This document shows positions 24,352-32,069 of a DNA stretch of 39,923 nt, in pieces. Made by a program: the position numbers and the translations under genes. Every line of letters begins with the position of its first letter. The stretch's first letter is position 1. Under the pieces are notes generated by a model. That model ran no database searches, was not told the origin of the DNA, and was given only the letters and a program-made list of their open reading frames with translations. The stretch covers positions 1-39,923 of the forward strand of contig CAZJBJ010000015.1 in the NCBI GenBank assembly GCA_964544295.1, written 5' to 3'. The stretch comes from JAENVU01 sp964544295. GTDB lineage: Bacteria; Actinomycetota; Acidimicrobiia; IMCC26256; JAENVU01.

Positions 24352-24882
24352 ATGCCGCAGTACGACTTCGAGGGGTTGCGGCCGCAGGTGCACGCGAACG
24401 CGTTCATCGCCCCGACTGCGACGCTCGTGGGTGACGTGATCGTCGAGGACGGCGCGTCGGTCTGGTACGGCGCGGTCGTGCGCGCCGACTACTCCCCCGT
24501 CGTGATCCGCGCCGGAGCAAACATCCAGGACGGCGCGGTCCTGCACGGTCCCCCGGGTCTCACGACCGAGGTCGGCAAGGGGGCCACGGTGGCGCACAAC
24601 TGCGTCGTGCACGGGGCGATCCTCGGCGACGAGTGCCTGGTGGCGAACGGTTCGATCGTGCTCGACGGTGCCACCATCGGCGCCGGCGCGCTGATCGCGG
24701 CCGGGTCGGTCGTCGCGGCCGGCACGACCATTCCGGCGGGCATGCTCGCAGCCGGCGCCCCCGCCGTCGTGAAGCGCGGCGTCGCCGGGTCCCCGGCCGA
24801 GTTCTGGGTGACCGCCAACCCGCCGGCCTACGCGGAACTCGCCCAACGCCACCGCGTCGGCGTCACCTGGCTGCGCGACTGA
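24352..24882 (+). CDS. Gamma-class carbonic anhydrase-like hexapeptide-repeat protein
   Basis: 176 residues forming a left-handed beta-helix of hexapeptide repeats (about 15-135), which trimerises. The three zinc ligands are at H65, H82 and H87, spaced 17 and 5 residues apart as in the short YrdA/CaiE-type gamma-carbonic anhydrases. The proton-shuttle loop of the archaeal Cam enzyme is absent, so activity is uncertain; many such proteins are called carbonic anhydrase-like. The C-terminal helix follows at 140-176. AAGGAGAT is a good ribosome site before the ATG. It converges on the deaminase gene. Confidence 0.9.
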   Translation: MPQYDFEGLRPQVHANAFIAPTATLVGDVIVEDGASVWYGAVVRADYSPVVIRAGANIQDGAVLHGPPGLTTEVGKGATVAHNCVVHGAILGDECLVANGSIVLDGATIGAGALIAAGSVVAAGTTIPAGMLAAGAPAVVKRGVAGSPAEFWVTANPPAYAELAQRHRVGVTWLRD

Positions 24883-24892
24883 CCACACGACC

Positions 24893-24926
24893 GACCGCAC
24901 GTCGGGCCACGCGAGTGGTGCGGGTC
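24893..24926. terminator. Weak hairpin between convergent genes, possible terminator
   Basis: GACCGCAC (24893-24900) can pair with GTGCGGGTC (24918-24926) with one bulged G and a 17-nt loop. There is no T-run. It is the only hairpin-like sequence I noticed in the short convergent gaps. Confidence 0.2.
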
Positions 24927-25422
24927 AGTATTCGACGACCTCGTCCTGCGCGACGACGAGTTCGACGCCGGCGTCGGCGAACACCGACCGGGTGTCCGCC
25001 CCCGCGTGGTAGCGGGCGGCCGCGACGACGCGGGTGATGCCGGCACTGATGATGAGCAGCGCACACGTGCGGCACGGCTCCATCGTGCAGTAGAGCGTGG
25101 AACCTTCGAGCAGGATCCCGTAGCGCGCCGCCTGACACAACGCGTTCTGCTCGGCGTGGATGGTGCGGACGCAGTGTTCCTTGACCGAGTCGTCCTCGGC
25201 GACGACCCGGCGCAGCAGATGACCGACTTCGTCACAATGCGGGAACCCCGGCGGGCTGCCCACGTACCCGGTGCAGAGAATGCGTTTGTCCCGTACGACC
25301 ACGCAGCCACTCCGACCCCGGTCGCAGGTGGCGCGCCGACCCACCTCGGCGACGAGGTCGAGGAAGTAGTCGTCCCAGTCGGGCCGGGTGGCGGTGGGCG
25401 TCGTCGGTTCGGCGTCGGTCAT
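24925..25422 (-). CDS. Deoxycytidylate deaminase-type CMP/dCMP deaminase
   Basis: 165 residues. The zinc site is HAE (H89, E91) and CTMEPCRTC (C117, C120), with E91 as proton donor. A cysteine/histidine-rich stretch before it (C33, C40, C50, HC at 62-63) and the long insert between strands are typical of dCMP deaminases, which make dUMP for thymidylate synthesis. A ComEB-like role cannot be excluded. It begins 4 bp after the stop of the upstream SDR and is the last gene of a three-gene minus-strand operon. Confidence 0.9.
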   Translation of the reverse strand: MTDAEPTTPTATRPDWDDYFLDLVAEVGRRATCDRGRSGCVVVRDKRILCTGYVGSPPGFPHCDEVGHLLRRVVAEDDSVKEHCVRTIHAEQNALCQAARYGILLEGSTLYCTMEPCRTCALLIISAGITRVVAAARYHAGADTRSVFADAGVELVVAQDEVVEY

Positions 25423-25426
25423 GGGC

Positions 25427-26170
25427 TCAGGCGTGGAGCAGCGCGCCGCCGTCGATCACCAAGGTCGATCCGGTGATCCAACTCGCGGCATCCGAACTGA
25501 GGAACACCGCGGCGCGGGCGATGTCCTCCGGCTCGCCGAGACGCTGCAGCGGCATCGTCTTCGCGATGGCCGACTCGTGCGCTTCCCACAACGCCCGCGC
25601 CATGTCGGTCTTGACCAACCCCGGCGCGATGGCGTTGACCCGCACCCCCGGCGCGAGTTCGGCCGCGAGCGTCCGGGTCAGGTGGAGCAACGCCGCCTTG
25701 GTCGCGTTGTACGCGCCGATGGACGTCTCGACGGAGAGGCCACCGATGGACGCGATGTTCAGGACCGATCCCCCGCGTTCGCGCATCGACGCCTGCCACG
25801 CGAGCTGGCTCCACATCAGCGGCCCGGCCCAGTTGACCGAGATCGTCTTGTCGAGTCGGGGGCGGTCGATGTCGATGGTCTTGCCCATGTAGGGGTTGGT
25901 CGCGGCGTTGTTGACGAGAATGTCGATCTGACCGAAGCGTTCGATTGTCGCGTCGACGCAGCGCTGGGCGTCCTCGGGGTCGCCGGCGTTGGCGGCGCAC
26001 CAGGCGCCTTCGCCGTCGAGGGTGGCGACGGCCGCTTCGAGCGTCTCGGCCTTCCGGGACGAGATCATCACCCGGGCGCCACTCGCCGCCATCTCCCGGG
26101 CGATGGCGAGCCCGATCCCGCGGGATCCGCCGGTGATGAGCGCGACCTGGCCGTCGAGTCGGACATCCAT
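25427..26170 (-). CDS. Short-chain dehydrogenase/reductase
   Basis: 247 residues, classical SDR. TGGSRGIG at 13-20 binds NAD(P), NNAA stabilises the central sheet, and the catalytic residues are S141, Y154 and K158 in NIAS and YNATK. The ending WITGSTLVIDGGALLHA is typical of FabG-like enzymes. Substrate is unknown; 3-oxoacyl reduction or alcohol oxidation are both possible. AGGAG lies 8 nt before the ATG and overlaps the TAG of the GroES-like gene region 11 bp upstream. Confidence 0.9.
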   Translation of the reverse strand: MDVRLDGQVALITGGSRGIGLAIAREMAASGARVMISSRKAETLEAAVATLDGEGAWCAANAGDPEDAQRCVDATIERFGQIDILVNNAATNPYMGKTIDIDRPRLDKTISVNWAGPLMWSQLAWQASMRERGGSVLNIASIGGLSVETSIGAYNATKAALLHLTRTLAAELAPGVRVNAIAPGLVKTDMARALWEAHESAIAKTMPLQRLGEPEDIARAAVFLSSDAASWITGSTLVIDGGALLHA

Positions 26171-26181
26171 GGTGCGCGCTC

Positions 26182-26538
26182 CTAGAGGTAGAGGCCGGTC
26201 TGGCCGCCTTCGCGTTCGGACGCCACTGCATGGACGTCGCGCTCACGCAGGATCAGGTAGTCGTCCCCCCGGATCTCCACCTCGAATCCGGCATCCGGGG
26301 CGAACAGGACCCGGTCGCCCGCCTCGACGTTGCGCACGGTGGGACCCACCTGGATGACCTCGGCCCAGACGAGCCGCCGGTCGACGTTGGCCGTGGCCGG
26401 GATCAGGATGCCCGAGCGGGACTTGCGCTCTCCGGCGCCGGTATCGGGCTGGCAGAGCAGCCGATCGGCGGTCATGCGGATCGCATGCTTGCTGTCGGGC
26501 GAATCGGGAGCGGCGCGCAGGGGGGTCGGATCAGGCAC
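26182..26538 (-). CDS. GroES-like (Cpn10 fold) protein
   Basis: 118 residues. The Cpn10 core is clear from about 22 onwards: TADRLLCQP, a mobile-loop-like region with SRSGILIPA, WAEVIQVGPTVRNVEAGDRVLFAPDAGFEVEIRGDDYLILRE split across the usual beta strands. Compared with true GroES (about 97-100 residues) it has an extra 20-residue N-terminus and C-terminal tail and lacks a groEL neighbour, so it is probably a divergent second copy rather than the main co-chaperone. GTG at 26538 lies 7 nt after TATCCT with no ribosome site. It heads the operon with the SDR and deaminase. Confidence 0.82.
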   Translation of the reverse strand: MPDPTPLRAAPDSPDSKHAIRMTADRLLCQPDTGAGERKSRSGILIPATANVDRRLVWAEVIQVGPTVRNVEAGDRVLFAPDAGFEVEIRGDDYLILRERDVHAVASEREGGQTGLYL

Positions 26539-26561
26539 GGCGCGCAGGATAGCGGTGCTTC
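26539..26561. promoter_or_regulatory. Divergent promoter between GroES-like gene and ctaB
   Basis: Minus strand: TATCCT (26551 to 26546), 7 nt, GTG at 26538. Plus strand: TAGCGG (26550-26555), 6 nt, GTG at 26562; this lacks the final T. A strict TACCGT lies further in (26584-26589), 8 nt before the in-frame GTG at 26598. The minus element is the better supported. Confidence 0.5.
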
Positions 26562-27530
26562 GTGAACCGGCGGAATCGACTGCTACCGTCCGTGGTCGTG
26601 GCTGCGCTTCCGGACGACCTCGCACCCGCCGTCGCGGTGCCCGTCGCCCCGTCCCGGGGATTCCTCACCACCCTGCGCGTCTACTTCATGCTCACCAAGC
26701 CGCGGGTGATCGAGCTGCTGCTCGTCACCACCGTGCCGGCGATGGTGCTGGCCGCCGGCGAGCTGCCCGGGATCGGTCTGATCGGTGCCGTGCTGTTCGG
26801 CGGAACGCTTTCCGCCGGTGGTGCCAACACCATCAACTGCTGGATCGAGCGCGACCGTGACCAGGTCATGCGTCGCACGCACTCGCGACCGTTGCCCGCC
26901 GGTGAGATCGGCCCCAACGCGGCACTGATCTTCGGGTTGGTGCTCGAGGCCGTGGCCTTCGTGTGGCTCGCGCTCACCGTCAACCTGCTCTCGGCGGCGC
27001 TGTCGGTGAGCGCCATGCTCTTCTACGTCTTCGTCTACACGATCTGGTTGAAGCCGCGGAGTCCGCAGAACATCGTGATCGGCGGCGCGGCGGGCGCCGT
27101 GCCGGTGCTGGTCGGCTGGGCGTCGGTGACCAACTCGTTGGCCGTACCGGCGTGGATCATGTTCGCGATCGTGTTCTGCTGGACGCCCCCGCACTTCTGG
27201 GCGCTGTCGGTGCGCTACCGCGACGACTACGAGAAGGCCGGGATTCCGATGCTGCCCGTCGTCGTCGGCATCGCCGCCGCGTCGCGTCAGATCCTGGTCT
27301 ACGCGATCGTCACGGTGGTCGTGTCGCTCGCCTTGGTGCCGACCACCGACCTGGGCTGGATCTACGGCATCGCCGCGCTCGTCAGCGGTGGGCTCTTCGT
27401 GATGGGGGCCGCACAACTCGTGCTCCGGGCCACGCCCGAGCGGGCGATGAAGCTGTTCCACTACTCGAACACGTACCTGTCGCTGCTGTTCGTTGCCATT
27501 GCGGTCGACGTGCTCGTCCGTGGCAGCTGA
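26562..27530 (+). CDS. ctaB: Protoheme IX farnesyltransferase (heme O synthase)
   Basis: 322 residues if started at GTG 26562; 310 if started at GTG 26598, which follows a stricter -10 hexamer. It attaches a farnesyl group to heme B for cytochrome oxidases. UbiA-family features: NCWIERDRDQVMRRTHSRPLP is the first Asp-rich prenyl-diphosphate motif, KPRSPQNIVIGGAAGAVP and WTPPHFWALSVRYRDDYEKAGIPMLP are heme-transferase-specific. About nine transmembrane helices are evident. The TlpA-like gene overlaps its end by 11 bp, consistent with joint use in cytochrome oxidase assembly. Confidence 0.95.
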   Translation: MNRRNRLLPSVVVAALPDDLAPAVAVPVAPSRGFLTTLRVYFMLTKPRVIELLLVTTVPAMVLAAGELPGIGLIGAVLFGGTLSAGGANTINCWIERDRDQVMRRTHSRPLPAGEIGPNAALIFGLVLEAVAFVWLALTVNLLSAALSVSAMLFYVFVYTIWLKPRSPQNIVIGGAAGAVPVLVGWASVTNSLAVPAWIMFAIVFCWTPPHFWALSVRYRDDYEKAGIPMLPVVVGIAAASRQILVYAIVTVVVSLALVPTTDLGWIYGIAALVSGGLFVMGAAQLVLRATPERAMKLFHYSNTYLSLLFVAIAVDVLVRGS

Positions 27531-28116
27531 GCAGTCCCCACCCCCTCGCCGCCGGCACGGAGGCGTCCTCCTCGGCGCACTGGCGCTCGCGATCCTCATC
27601 GCAGTCGCGATCGGCGCAGTGCTGAAGTCCGACGACGGCGACGATCTCGCCATCGACGCCGGGCCGGCCAAGACCCGGGTCCCGGGTGTCGCCACGAACG
27701 GGTCGCCCGCGCCCGCCATCGACCTGCCGAGTCTCACCGGGAACGGACGGGTCCGGCTCGCTGATCACCGGGGCAAGCCGGTGATCGTCAACTTCTTCGC
27801 GTCGTACTGCTTCCCGTGCCGCGAAGAGTTCCCGGTGCTGCGCAAGCTGCACGAGGACCATCCCGGGGTCACGATCATCGGGGTCAGCTACAAGGACATC
27901 CCGGCGGACGCCCGGCGATTCGCCCGGGACCACGACGCCGACTGGATCCTGGCCAACGGCGGCGACGACGATCCGGCCGGTCGCGCCTACGGCGTGCGGG
28001 CGATCCCCCAGACGTTCTTCATCGACCGGGCGGGTGTCATCCGCGCCCGGGCGTTCGGTCTCCCCTCGGTCGCGGCGCTGGAGAAGGCGGTCGCGACCAT
28101 CAGCGCCGAGCAGTGA
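27520..28116 (+). CDS. Membrane-anchored TlpA/ResA-like thiol-disulfide oxidoreductase
   Basis: 198 residues. A single N-terminal membrane helix (about 15-34) anchors a thioredoxin-like domain facing outwards. The redox pair is C97 and C100 in SYCFPCREEF, and the cis-Pro loop is GVRAIPQTFFID. Such proteins keep the heme-binding CxxC of apocytochrome c, or the CuA cysteines of cytochrome oxidase, reduced. The GTG at 27520 is chosen as the nearest start inside the end of ctaB; an earlier in-frame start at 27493 would lengthen the overlap. Gene context supports a heme/cytochrome assembly role. Confidence 0.9.
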   Translation: MAAEQSPPPRRRHGGVLLGALALAILIAVAIGAVLKSDDGDDLAIDAGPAKTRVPGVATNGSPAPAIDLPSLTGNGRVRLADHRGKPVIVNFFASYCFPCREEFPVLRKLHEDHPGVTIIGVSYKDIPADARRFARDHDADWILANGGDDDPAGRAYGVRAIPQTFFIDRAGVIRARAFGLPSVAALEKAVATISAEQ

Positions 28117-28121
28117 GTCGG

Positions 28122-28133
28122 TAGCGTTCGGCC
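28122..28133 (+). promoter_or_regulatory. Leaderless promoter -10 for the DUF2510-matrixin gene
   Basis: TAGCGT at 28122-28127, 6 nt, then the GTG at 28134. It fits within the 17-bp gap after the TlpA-like gene and there is no ribosome site. Confidence 0.5.
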
Positions 28134-29162
28134 GTGGCCGACGACCCCGGAGTGATTCCCGAGCGCCCGAGCGCACCGGGCTGGTATCCGGATCCGTGGA
28201 GCGCCACCGGGACCGGCGAGCGCTACTTCGACGGGGAGCGCTGGGGTACCACCGAACGACCCCGCGCCCGACACTCCGATCTGCCCGCGGTCGAGGTGTC
28301 GTCACACCGGATCGTGGCCCGCCGCCGCTCGTTCCGTTCGTTCCGCTCCTTTCGGTCGCTGACCCCGATCCTGGTCATGGTGAGCCTCGTCGCGGTCGTG
28401 TGGTGGTTCCAGCGCCCGGCATCGGTACCGTCACCGTCGACGGCGACCCCGGCGTCCCGCTCGGAGCCGAGGACCAAGCCGCTGACTAGCCGGCCGCCTG
28501 CGTCGCAGGAAGAAGCCACCGAGCCGCTCGGGTCGCCGCCCCGGGCGCCAGCCGGGCGCGGTGGGTACGTCTTCGTCCAGACCCAACCCTCCCGTGCGAG
28601 TGCACCCGTCGCCTACGACCCGTGCCGACCGATCCACTACGTCGTCAACCTCGACGGCGCGCCGCGCGACGGGTTGCGGCTGGTGCGCCAGGCCGTGGCG
28701 AAGGTGAGTCGGGCGACCGGGTTGCAGTTCGTCGAGGACGGCAGGACGAACGAAGCGCCGGAGAACGAGCGGGAGATCTACCAGCCGGCCCGGTACTCGC
28801 GCGACCGCTGGGCGCCGGTCCTGATCGCCTGGCGCGACGCGTCGAGCTACCCGTCGCTGGACGGTGCGGTCGCGGGCATCGGTGGGTCGACGGCGGCGCA
28901 GACGCCCGACGGCGACTTCGTGTTCGTGAGCGGTCAGGTCGTGCTCGATCGTGAGCAGTTGTCGGCGGTCAACCTGCCCGAGCGTGACGCGGCTCGCGCG
29001 ATCGTGCAGCACGAACTCGGGCACGTCGTCGGACTCGATCACGTGACCGACCGGTCGCAGTTGATGTTCTCGGAGTCGGAGTTCGACGTGCGCGATTTCG
29101 GCGCCGGCGACCTTCGCGGTCTGCGGCGCCTCGGTCTCGGCCGCTGCTACCCGGAGATGTGA
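28134..29162 (+). CDS. Membrane protein with DUF2510 domain and matrixin-like zinc protease domain
   Basis: 342 residues. N-terminal DUF2510 (about 12-42) with GWYPDP and RYFDGERWG. A basic SFRSFRSFRS repeat precedes one transmembrane helix (about 76-92). A proline/threonine-rich linker leads to an external protease domain from about 140. H293, E294, H297 and H303 form HELGHVVGLDH, the HExxHxxGxxH zinc motif of metzincins, and SQLMFSE downstream provides the Met-turn. The DUF2510 part should be cytoplasmic and the protease outside. Substrate is unknown; cell-envelope or secreted protein processing is likely. GTG start supported by the -10 at 6 nt. Confidence 0.87.
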   Translation: MADDPGVIPERPSAPGWYPDPWSATGTGERYFDGERWGTTERPRARHSDLPAVEVSSHRIVARRRSFRSFRSFRSLTPILVMVSLVAVVWWFQRPASVPSPSTATPASRSEPRTKPLTSRPPASQEEATEPLGSPPRAPAGRGGYVFVQTQPSRASAPVAYDPCRPIHYVVNLDGAPRDGLRLVRQAVAKVSRATGLQFVEDGRTNEAPENEREIYQPARYSRDRWAPVLIAWRDASSYPSLDGAVAGIGGSTAAQTPDGDFVFVSGQVVLDREQLSAVNLPERDAARAIVQHELGHVVGLDHVTDRSQLMFSESEFDVRDFGAGDLRGLRRLGLGRCYPEM

Positions 29163-29169
29163 GCGGGCA

Positions 29170-29901
29170 CTACGCCTCTTCCCACCGGAACCAGCGGGCC
29201 GCGGCCAGCGGGGCGGCGATCGCCCAGACGACGAGCACCACGAAGGCGCCGACCGGGAAGCTGTGGTGGTTGAGCACCGCGCGAACGCACTCGGCGAGCG
29301 CGGCCGCCGGCAACAGGCGGGCGATGGCTTCGACGGAGTCCGGCAGCCGGGTGAGGGGGTAGGCCATACCGCCGAGGAACATCAGGACCAGGAACAGCGC
29401 GTTCGCCAGCGCCAGGTTCGCCTCGGCCCGCAGCGTGCCGGCCATGAACATGCCGATCCCGGCGAACGCGACCGTCCCGAGGAGCAACAACCCGATCGCG
29501 GGGATGACCGCCCCGTCGATCCGCCATCCGAGCGCCGCACCGGTCCCCACGATGACCACGACCTGGAGGACCTCGATCGCGATGACGTTGAGCGTCTTCG
29601 CAGCCAGGAGACCACCGCGCGTCAGCGGTGTCGATCCGAGTCGTTTGAGGACGCCGTACCGCCGCTCGAACCCGGTCGCGATGCCGAGGCTCACCATCGC
29701 GCTCGCCATCACCGCGAGCGACAGCACTCCGGGCACGAGGAAATCGATGGGATCACCGCTGACCGAGGTCAGCCGGTTGACCTTGCCGAAGAAGACGAGG
29801 ATGCCGATCGGGATCGCCAACGTCACGAGCAGGCTCTCGCCGCGCCGCAACGTCATCGCCAGTTCGAGTTTGGTCTGCGCCGCGACCGGCCTGGTGCTCA
29901 T
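29170..29901 (-). CDS. ABC-2 type transporter permease
   Basis: 243 residues with six predicted membrane helices. ERRYGVLKRLGSTPLTRGGLLAAK is the cytoplasmic coupling region typical of ABC-2 exporters, and MFLGGMAYPLTRLP lies in the conserved late loop. It pairs with the ATPase encoded just upstream; ATG overlaps that stop by 4 bp (ATGA, 29898-29901). Exporters of this type carry drugs, lipids or polysaccharides; the substrate is not determined. Its stop is 7 bp from the convergent matrixin stop. Confidence 0.92.
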   Translation of the reverse strand: MSTRPVAAQTKLELAMTLRRGESLLVTLAIPIGILVFFGKVNRLTSVSGDPIDFLVPGVLSLAVMASAMVSLGIATGFERRYGVLKRLGSTPLTRGGLLAAKTLNVIAIEVLQVVVIVGTGAALGWRIDGAVIPAIGLLLLGTVAFAGIGMFMAGTLRAEANLALANALFLVLMFLGGMAYPLTRLPDSVEAIARLLPAAALAECVRAVLNHHSFPVGAFVVLVVWAIAAPLAAARWFRWEEA

Positions 29902-30854
29902 CGGACGCTCCGACGGTCGCGACGCGCGGCCGAACGGGCTTCGGTGGCCTCCGGCTCCTCGGTGAGTTGCAGGAAGACCTCCTCGAGGCTCGCCTGCCCG
30001 GTGCGGAGTTCGGTGATCTGGGCGCCGTGGTCGGCGAGCCACGCCGTGAGCGTCGCGATGACGGCCGGCGACGGGTCACCCGCCACCACGTACTCCGGGC
30101 CGGCGGTGTCGACGGTGCGATCCAGGGCGAGACTCAAGGTCGAGGTGTCGACCGGTGACACGGTCGTGAACCGCAACGTGGGTTCGGTGACCGTGTTGAT
30201 CACCTCGGTCGGCGTCCCGCCCGCCACGATGACGCCACGATCGAGGATCGCGAGCCGGTCGCAGAGTTGCTCGGCTTCGTCCATGTAGTGGGTGGTCAGG
30301 AGCACGGTGGCGCCGGTCGCGCGCAGGCTGCGGATCAGCTCCCACGTGTCGGCCCGCGCCCGCGGGTCCATACCCGCGGTCGGTTCGTCGAGGAAGAGCA
30401 GCTCGGGCCGGCCGATCAACGCCAGCGCGAGCGACAGCCGCTGGGCCTGACCGCCGGAGAGGCGCCGCACCATCGTCGTCGCCACGTCGTCGAGGCCGAC
30501 GAGCTGGAGCAGCCGGTCCGGGTCGTCGGGCTCGGGGTAGAAGGCGGCGAAGAGGTCCAGGAGTTCGCGCGGCTTGACGCCCGGGTACAACCCGCCTTCC
30601 TGGAGCATCACCCCGATGCGCGGGCGGATGGCGGCCGCGTCGCGGACCGGGTCGAGGCCCAGGACCCGCACGGTGCCGGCGTCGGCGGCTCGGTAGCCCT
30701 CGAGGATCTCGACGGTCGTGGTCTTGCCCGCGCCGTTGGGCCCCAACAGTCCGAAGACCTCACCGGCGCGAATGGTCAGGTCGATGCCGGCCACCGCCGT
30801 GCGCTCGCCGTAGCGCTTGACCAGGCCGGTGATCTCGACCGCCGTCGCGGTCAT
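29898..30854 (-). CDS. ABC transporter ATP-binding protein (DrrA-like)
   Basis: 318 residues. Walker A GPNGAGKTT at 38-46, Q-loop in MLQEGGLYPG, signature LSGGQAQRL, Walker B LLFLDEPTAGMDP, and H-loop TTHYMDEAE. After about 220 a C-terminal DrrA-type domain follows and ends in LEEVFLQLT, a frequent closing motif of exporter ATPases. The ATG overlaps the polyprenyl synthase stop by 4 bp (ATGA, 30851-30854), so all three genes are coupled. With the downstream permease it forms an export pump. Confidence 0.94.
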   Translation of the reverse strand: MTATAVEITGLVKRYGERTAVAGIDLTIRAGEVFGLLGPNGAGKTTTVEILEGYRAADAGTVRVLGLDPVRDAAAIRPRIGVMLQEGGLYPGVKPRELLDLFAAFYPEPDDPDRLLQLVGLDDVATTMVRRLSGGQAQRLSLALALIGRPELLFLDEPTAGMDPRARADTWELIRSLRATGATVLLTTHYMDEAEQLCDRLAILDRGVIVAGGTPTEVINTVTEPTLRFTTVSPVDTSTLSLALDRTVDTAGPEYVVAGDPSPAVIATLTAWLADHGAQITELRTGQASLEEVFLQLTEEPEATEARSAARRDRRSVR

Positions 30855-31924
30855 CGATCCCGCCAGGCGACGAACGCGCCGAGGTCGGCGAGGGCGGCGC
30901 GCGCGTCCGCGGTGATCGGCGCGCGATCGAGGGCGTCGAGGCTCTCGGCGACGAGTGACTCGATGTCGGACTCGACCCGGGCGACCGCACCGCAGTCGAT
31001 CATCACCTGTTGCAGTGCCGCGATCTCGTCGGTGGTGATGTCGGGCGCGCCGATGCGATCGAGCAGCGCCCGGCCGTCGGGATCCGCCAGTTCGGCGGTT
31101 GCGGCCACCAGCGGCGTGAGCTTGCCCTCGCGGAGGTCGTCGCCGACCGGCTTTCCGGTGACCGCCGGATCACCGAACACCGAGAGCAGGTCGTCGCGCA
31201 TCTGGAACGCCTCGCCGAGCGGCAGGCCGAAGGCCGAGAACGGGCCGATGAGGTCGTCGGCCCGACCGGCGAGTGACGCGCCGAGGTGCAGTGGCCGCTC
31301 CACCGTGTACTTGCCGCTCTTGTACCACTCGATCCGGCGCGCCTGGCCGGTGTCGCGGGCGCCGGAGGCGGTGGCGGCGAGGTCGAGGTACTGCCCCACG
31401 CACAGTTCGACGCGCAACTCGTCGTAGAGGGCGCGAGCCTCGGCATCGATGGACGCGACGAGCATGTCGGCGTAGACGAACGCGAAGTCGCCGACGAGGA
31501 TCGCCACCCCTTCGCCGAACCGTCGACCCTCGCCGCGCCAACCGGCTTCGGCGTGGCGACGGATGGCCGCCGCATGGACCGACGGGTCACCGCGCCGCCG
31601 GTCGGCGTTGTCCATCACGTCGTCGTGGACCAGGGCGAAGGTGTGCAGGAGTTCGAGCGCGGCCCCGACGTCGACCACGAGCGGGTCGGTCGGGTCACCC
31701 CCGCCGCCCACGTAGGCCCAATGGCAGAAGGCGGGACGGAGTCGTTTTCCGCCGGCCATCACCAGTTGGCGCAGCGCGTCGAGCGGGGCGCGCAGGGTCT
31801 CGTCGACGAGCGTCCACCGTTCGGTCTCGCGGTCGAGCAGATCCCGCACCCGCGCTTCGATCGCCTCGCCCACCAGCGCCAAGCTGGGCGGCGCGGCCGG
31901 CGCAGTATCGAGGCCCTCGGACAT
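30851..31924 (-). CDS. Polyprenyl (geranylgeranyl/farnesyl-type) diphosphate synthase
   Basis: 357 residues, class I trans-prenyltransferase. First Asp-rich motif DDVMD at 101-105 followed by NADRRRG; second motif in QMRDDLLSVFGDP, where the fifth position is Ser rather than Asp, a variation seen in actinobacterial relatives that often have Gly there. The fifth residue before the first motif is Phe, which usually limits products to C15-C20. It condenses IPP with allylic diphosphates. ATG at 31924 lies 7 nt after TAAGGT with no ribosome site. Translational coupling to an ABC exporter is notable. Confidence 0.92.
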   Translation of the reverse strand: MSEGLDTAPAAPPSLALVGEAIEARVRDLLDRETERWTLVDETLRAPLDALRQLVMAGGKRLRPAFCHWAYVGGGGDPTDPLVVDVGAALELLHTFALVHDDVMDNADRRRGDPSVHAAAIRRHAEAGWRGEGRRFGEGVAILVGDFAFVYADMLVASIDAEARALYDELRVELCVGQYLDLAATASGARDTGQARRIEWYKSGKYTVERPLHLGASLAGRADDLIGPFSAFGLPLGEAFQMRDDLLSVFGDPAVTGKPVGDDLREGKLTPLVAATAELADPDGRALLDRIGAPDITTDEIAALQQVMIDCGAVARVESDIESLVAESLDALDRAPITADARAALADLGAFVAWRDR

Positions 31925-31937
31925 CCGAGGCACCTTA
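31925..31937 (-). promoter_or_regulatory. Leaderless promoter -10 for the polyprenyl synthase-ABC exporter operon
   Basis: Minus-strand TAAGGT (31937 to 31932), then 7 nt, then the ATG at 31924. No ribosome site. Confidence 0.55.
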
Positions 31938-31939
31938 GA

Positions 31940-31967
31940 GCGTGCGCCTTTCGTGGCCCGAGCCTGG
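31940..31967 (+). repeat. 28-bp direct repeat, copy 1
   Basis: Identical over 28 bp to 32030-32057, 90 bp away. It begins GCGTGCGCC and ends CCGAGCCTGG. It belongs to the only repeat-rich stretch of the window. Confidence 0.9.
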
Positions 31968-31982
31968 CGGGCGGGCGCACGC
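31940..31982. repeat. Nested inverted repeat (hairpin) in intergenic region
   Basis: GCGTGCGCC (31940-31948) pairs perfectly with GGCGCACGC (31974-31982). Inside, GCCCG (31956-31960) pairs with CGGGC (31968-31972) around a 7-nt loop. The middle arm 31974-31982 can also pair with the second copy of GCGTGCGCC at 32030-32038, so two mutually exclusive structures are possible. Confidence 0.7.
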
Positions 31983-31990
31983 GGGGCCGG

Positions 31991-32022
31991 AGCGGCCCGG
32001 CCCGGAGGGCCAGGAGCGGGGG
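31991..32022 (+). repeat. Dispersed palindromic element, copy A
   Basis: 32 bp whose reverse complement matches 39892-39923 at 30 of 32 positions. It contains a small palindrome, GGCCC and GGGCC around 3 nt. It lies between the two 28-bp direct repeats. Confidence 0.8.
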
Positions 32023-32029
32023 TGGTGGT

Positions 32030-32057
32030 GCGTGCGCCTTTCGTGGCCCGAGCCTGG
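32030..32057 (+). repeat. 28-bp direct repeat, copy 2
   Basis: Exact copy of 31940-31967. Its last part continues as a shorter tandem pair: the 16-mer starting CCCGAGCCTGG at 32047-32062 recurs at 32070-32085. Confidence 0.9.
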
Positions 32058-32069
32058 AGAGTCCGGTGA

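Noticed and set aside
28325..28365. Tandem SFRSFRSFRS coding repeat.
   Set aside because: A short low-complexity stretch just before a membrane helix; probably basic topology-determining residues rather than a repeat element.
31940..32057. Two 28-bp repeats separated by 62 bp, resembling a minimal CRISPR.
   Set aside because: Only two full copies, spacer too long, internal palindromes in the spacer, and no cas gene in the window.
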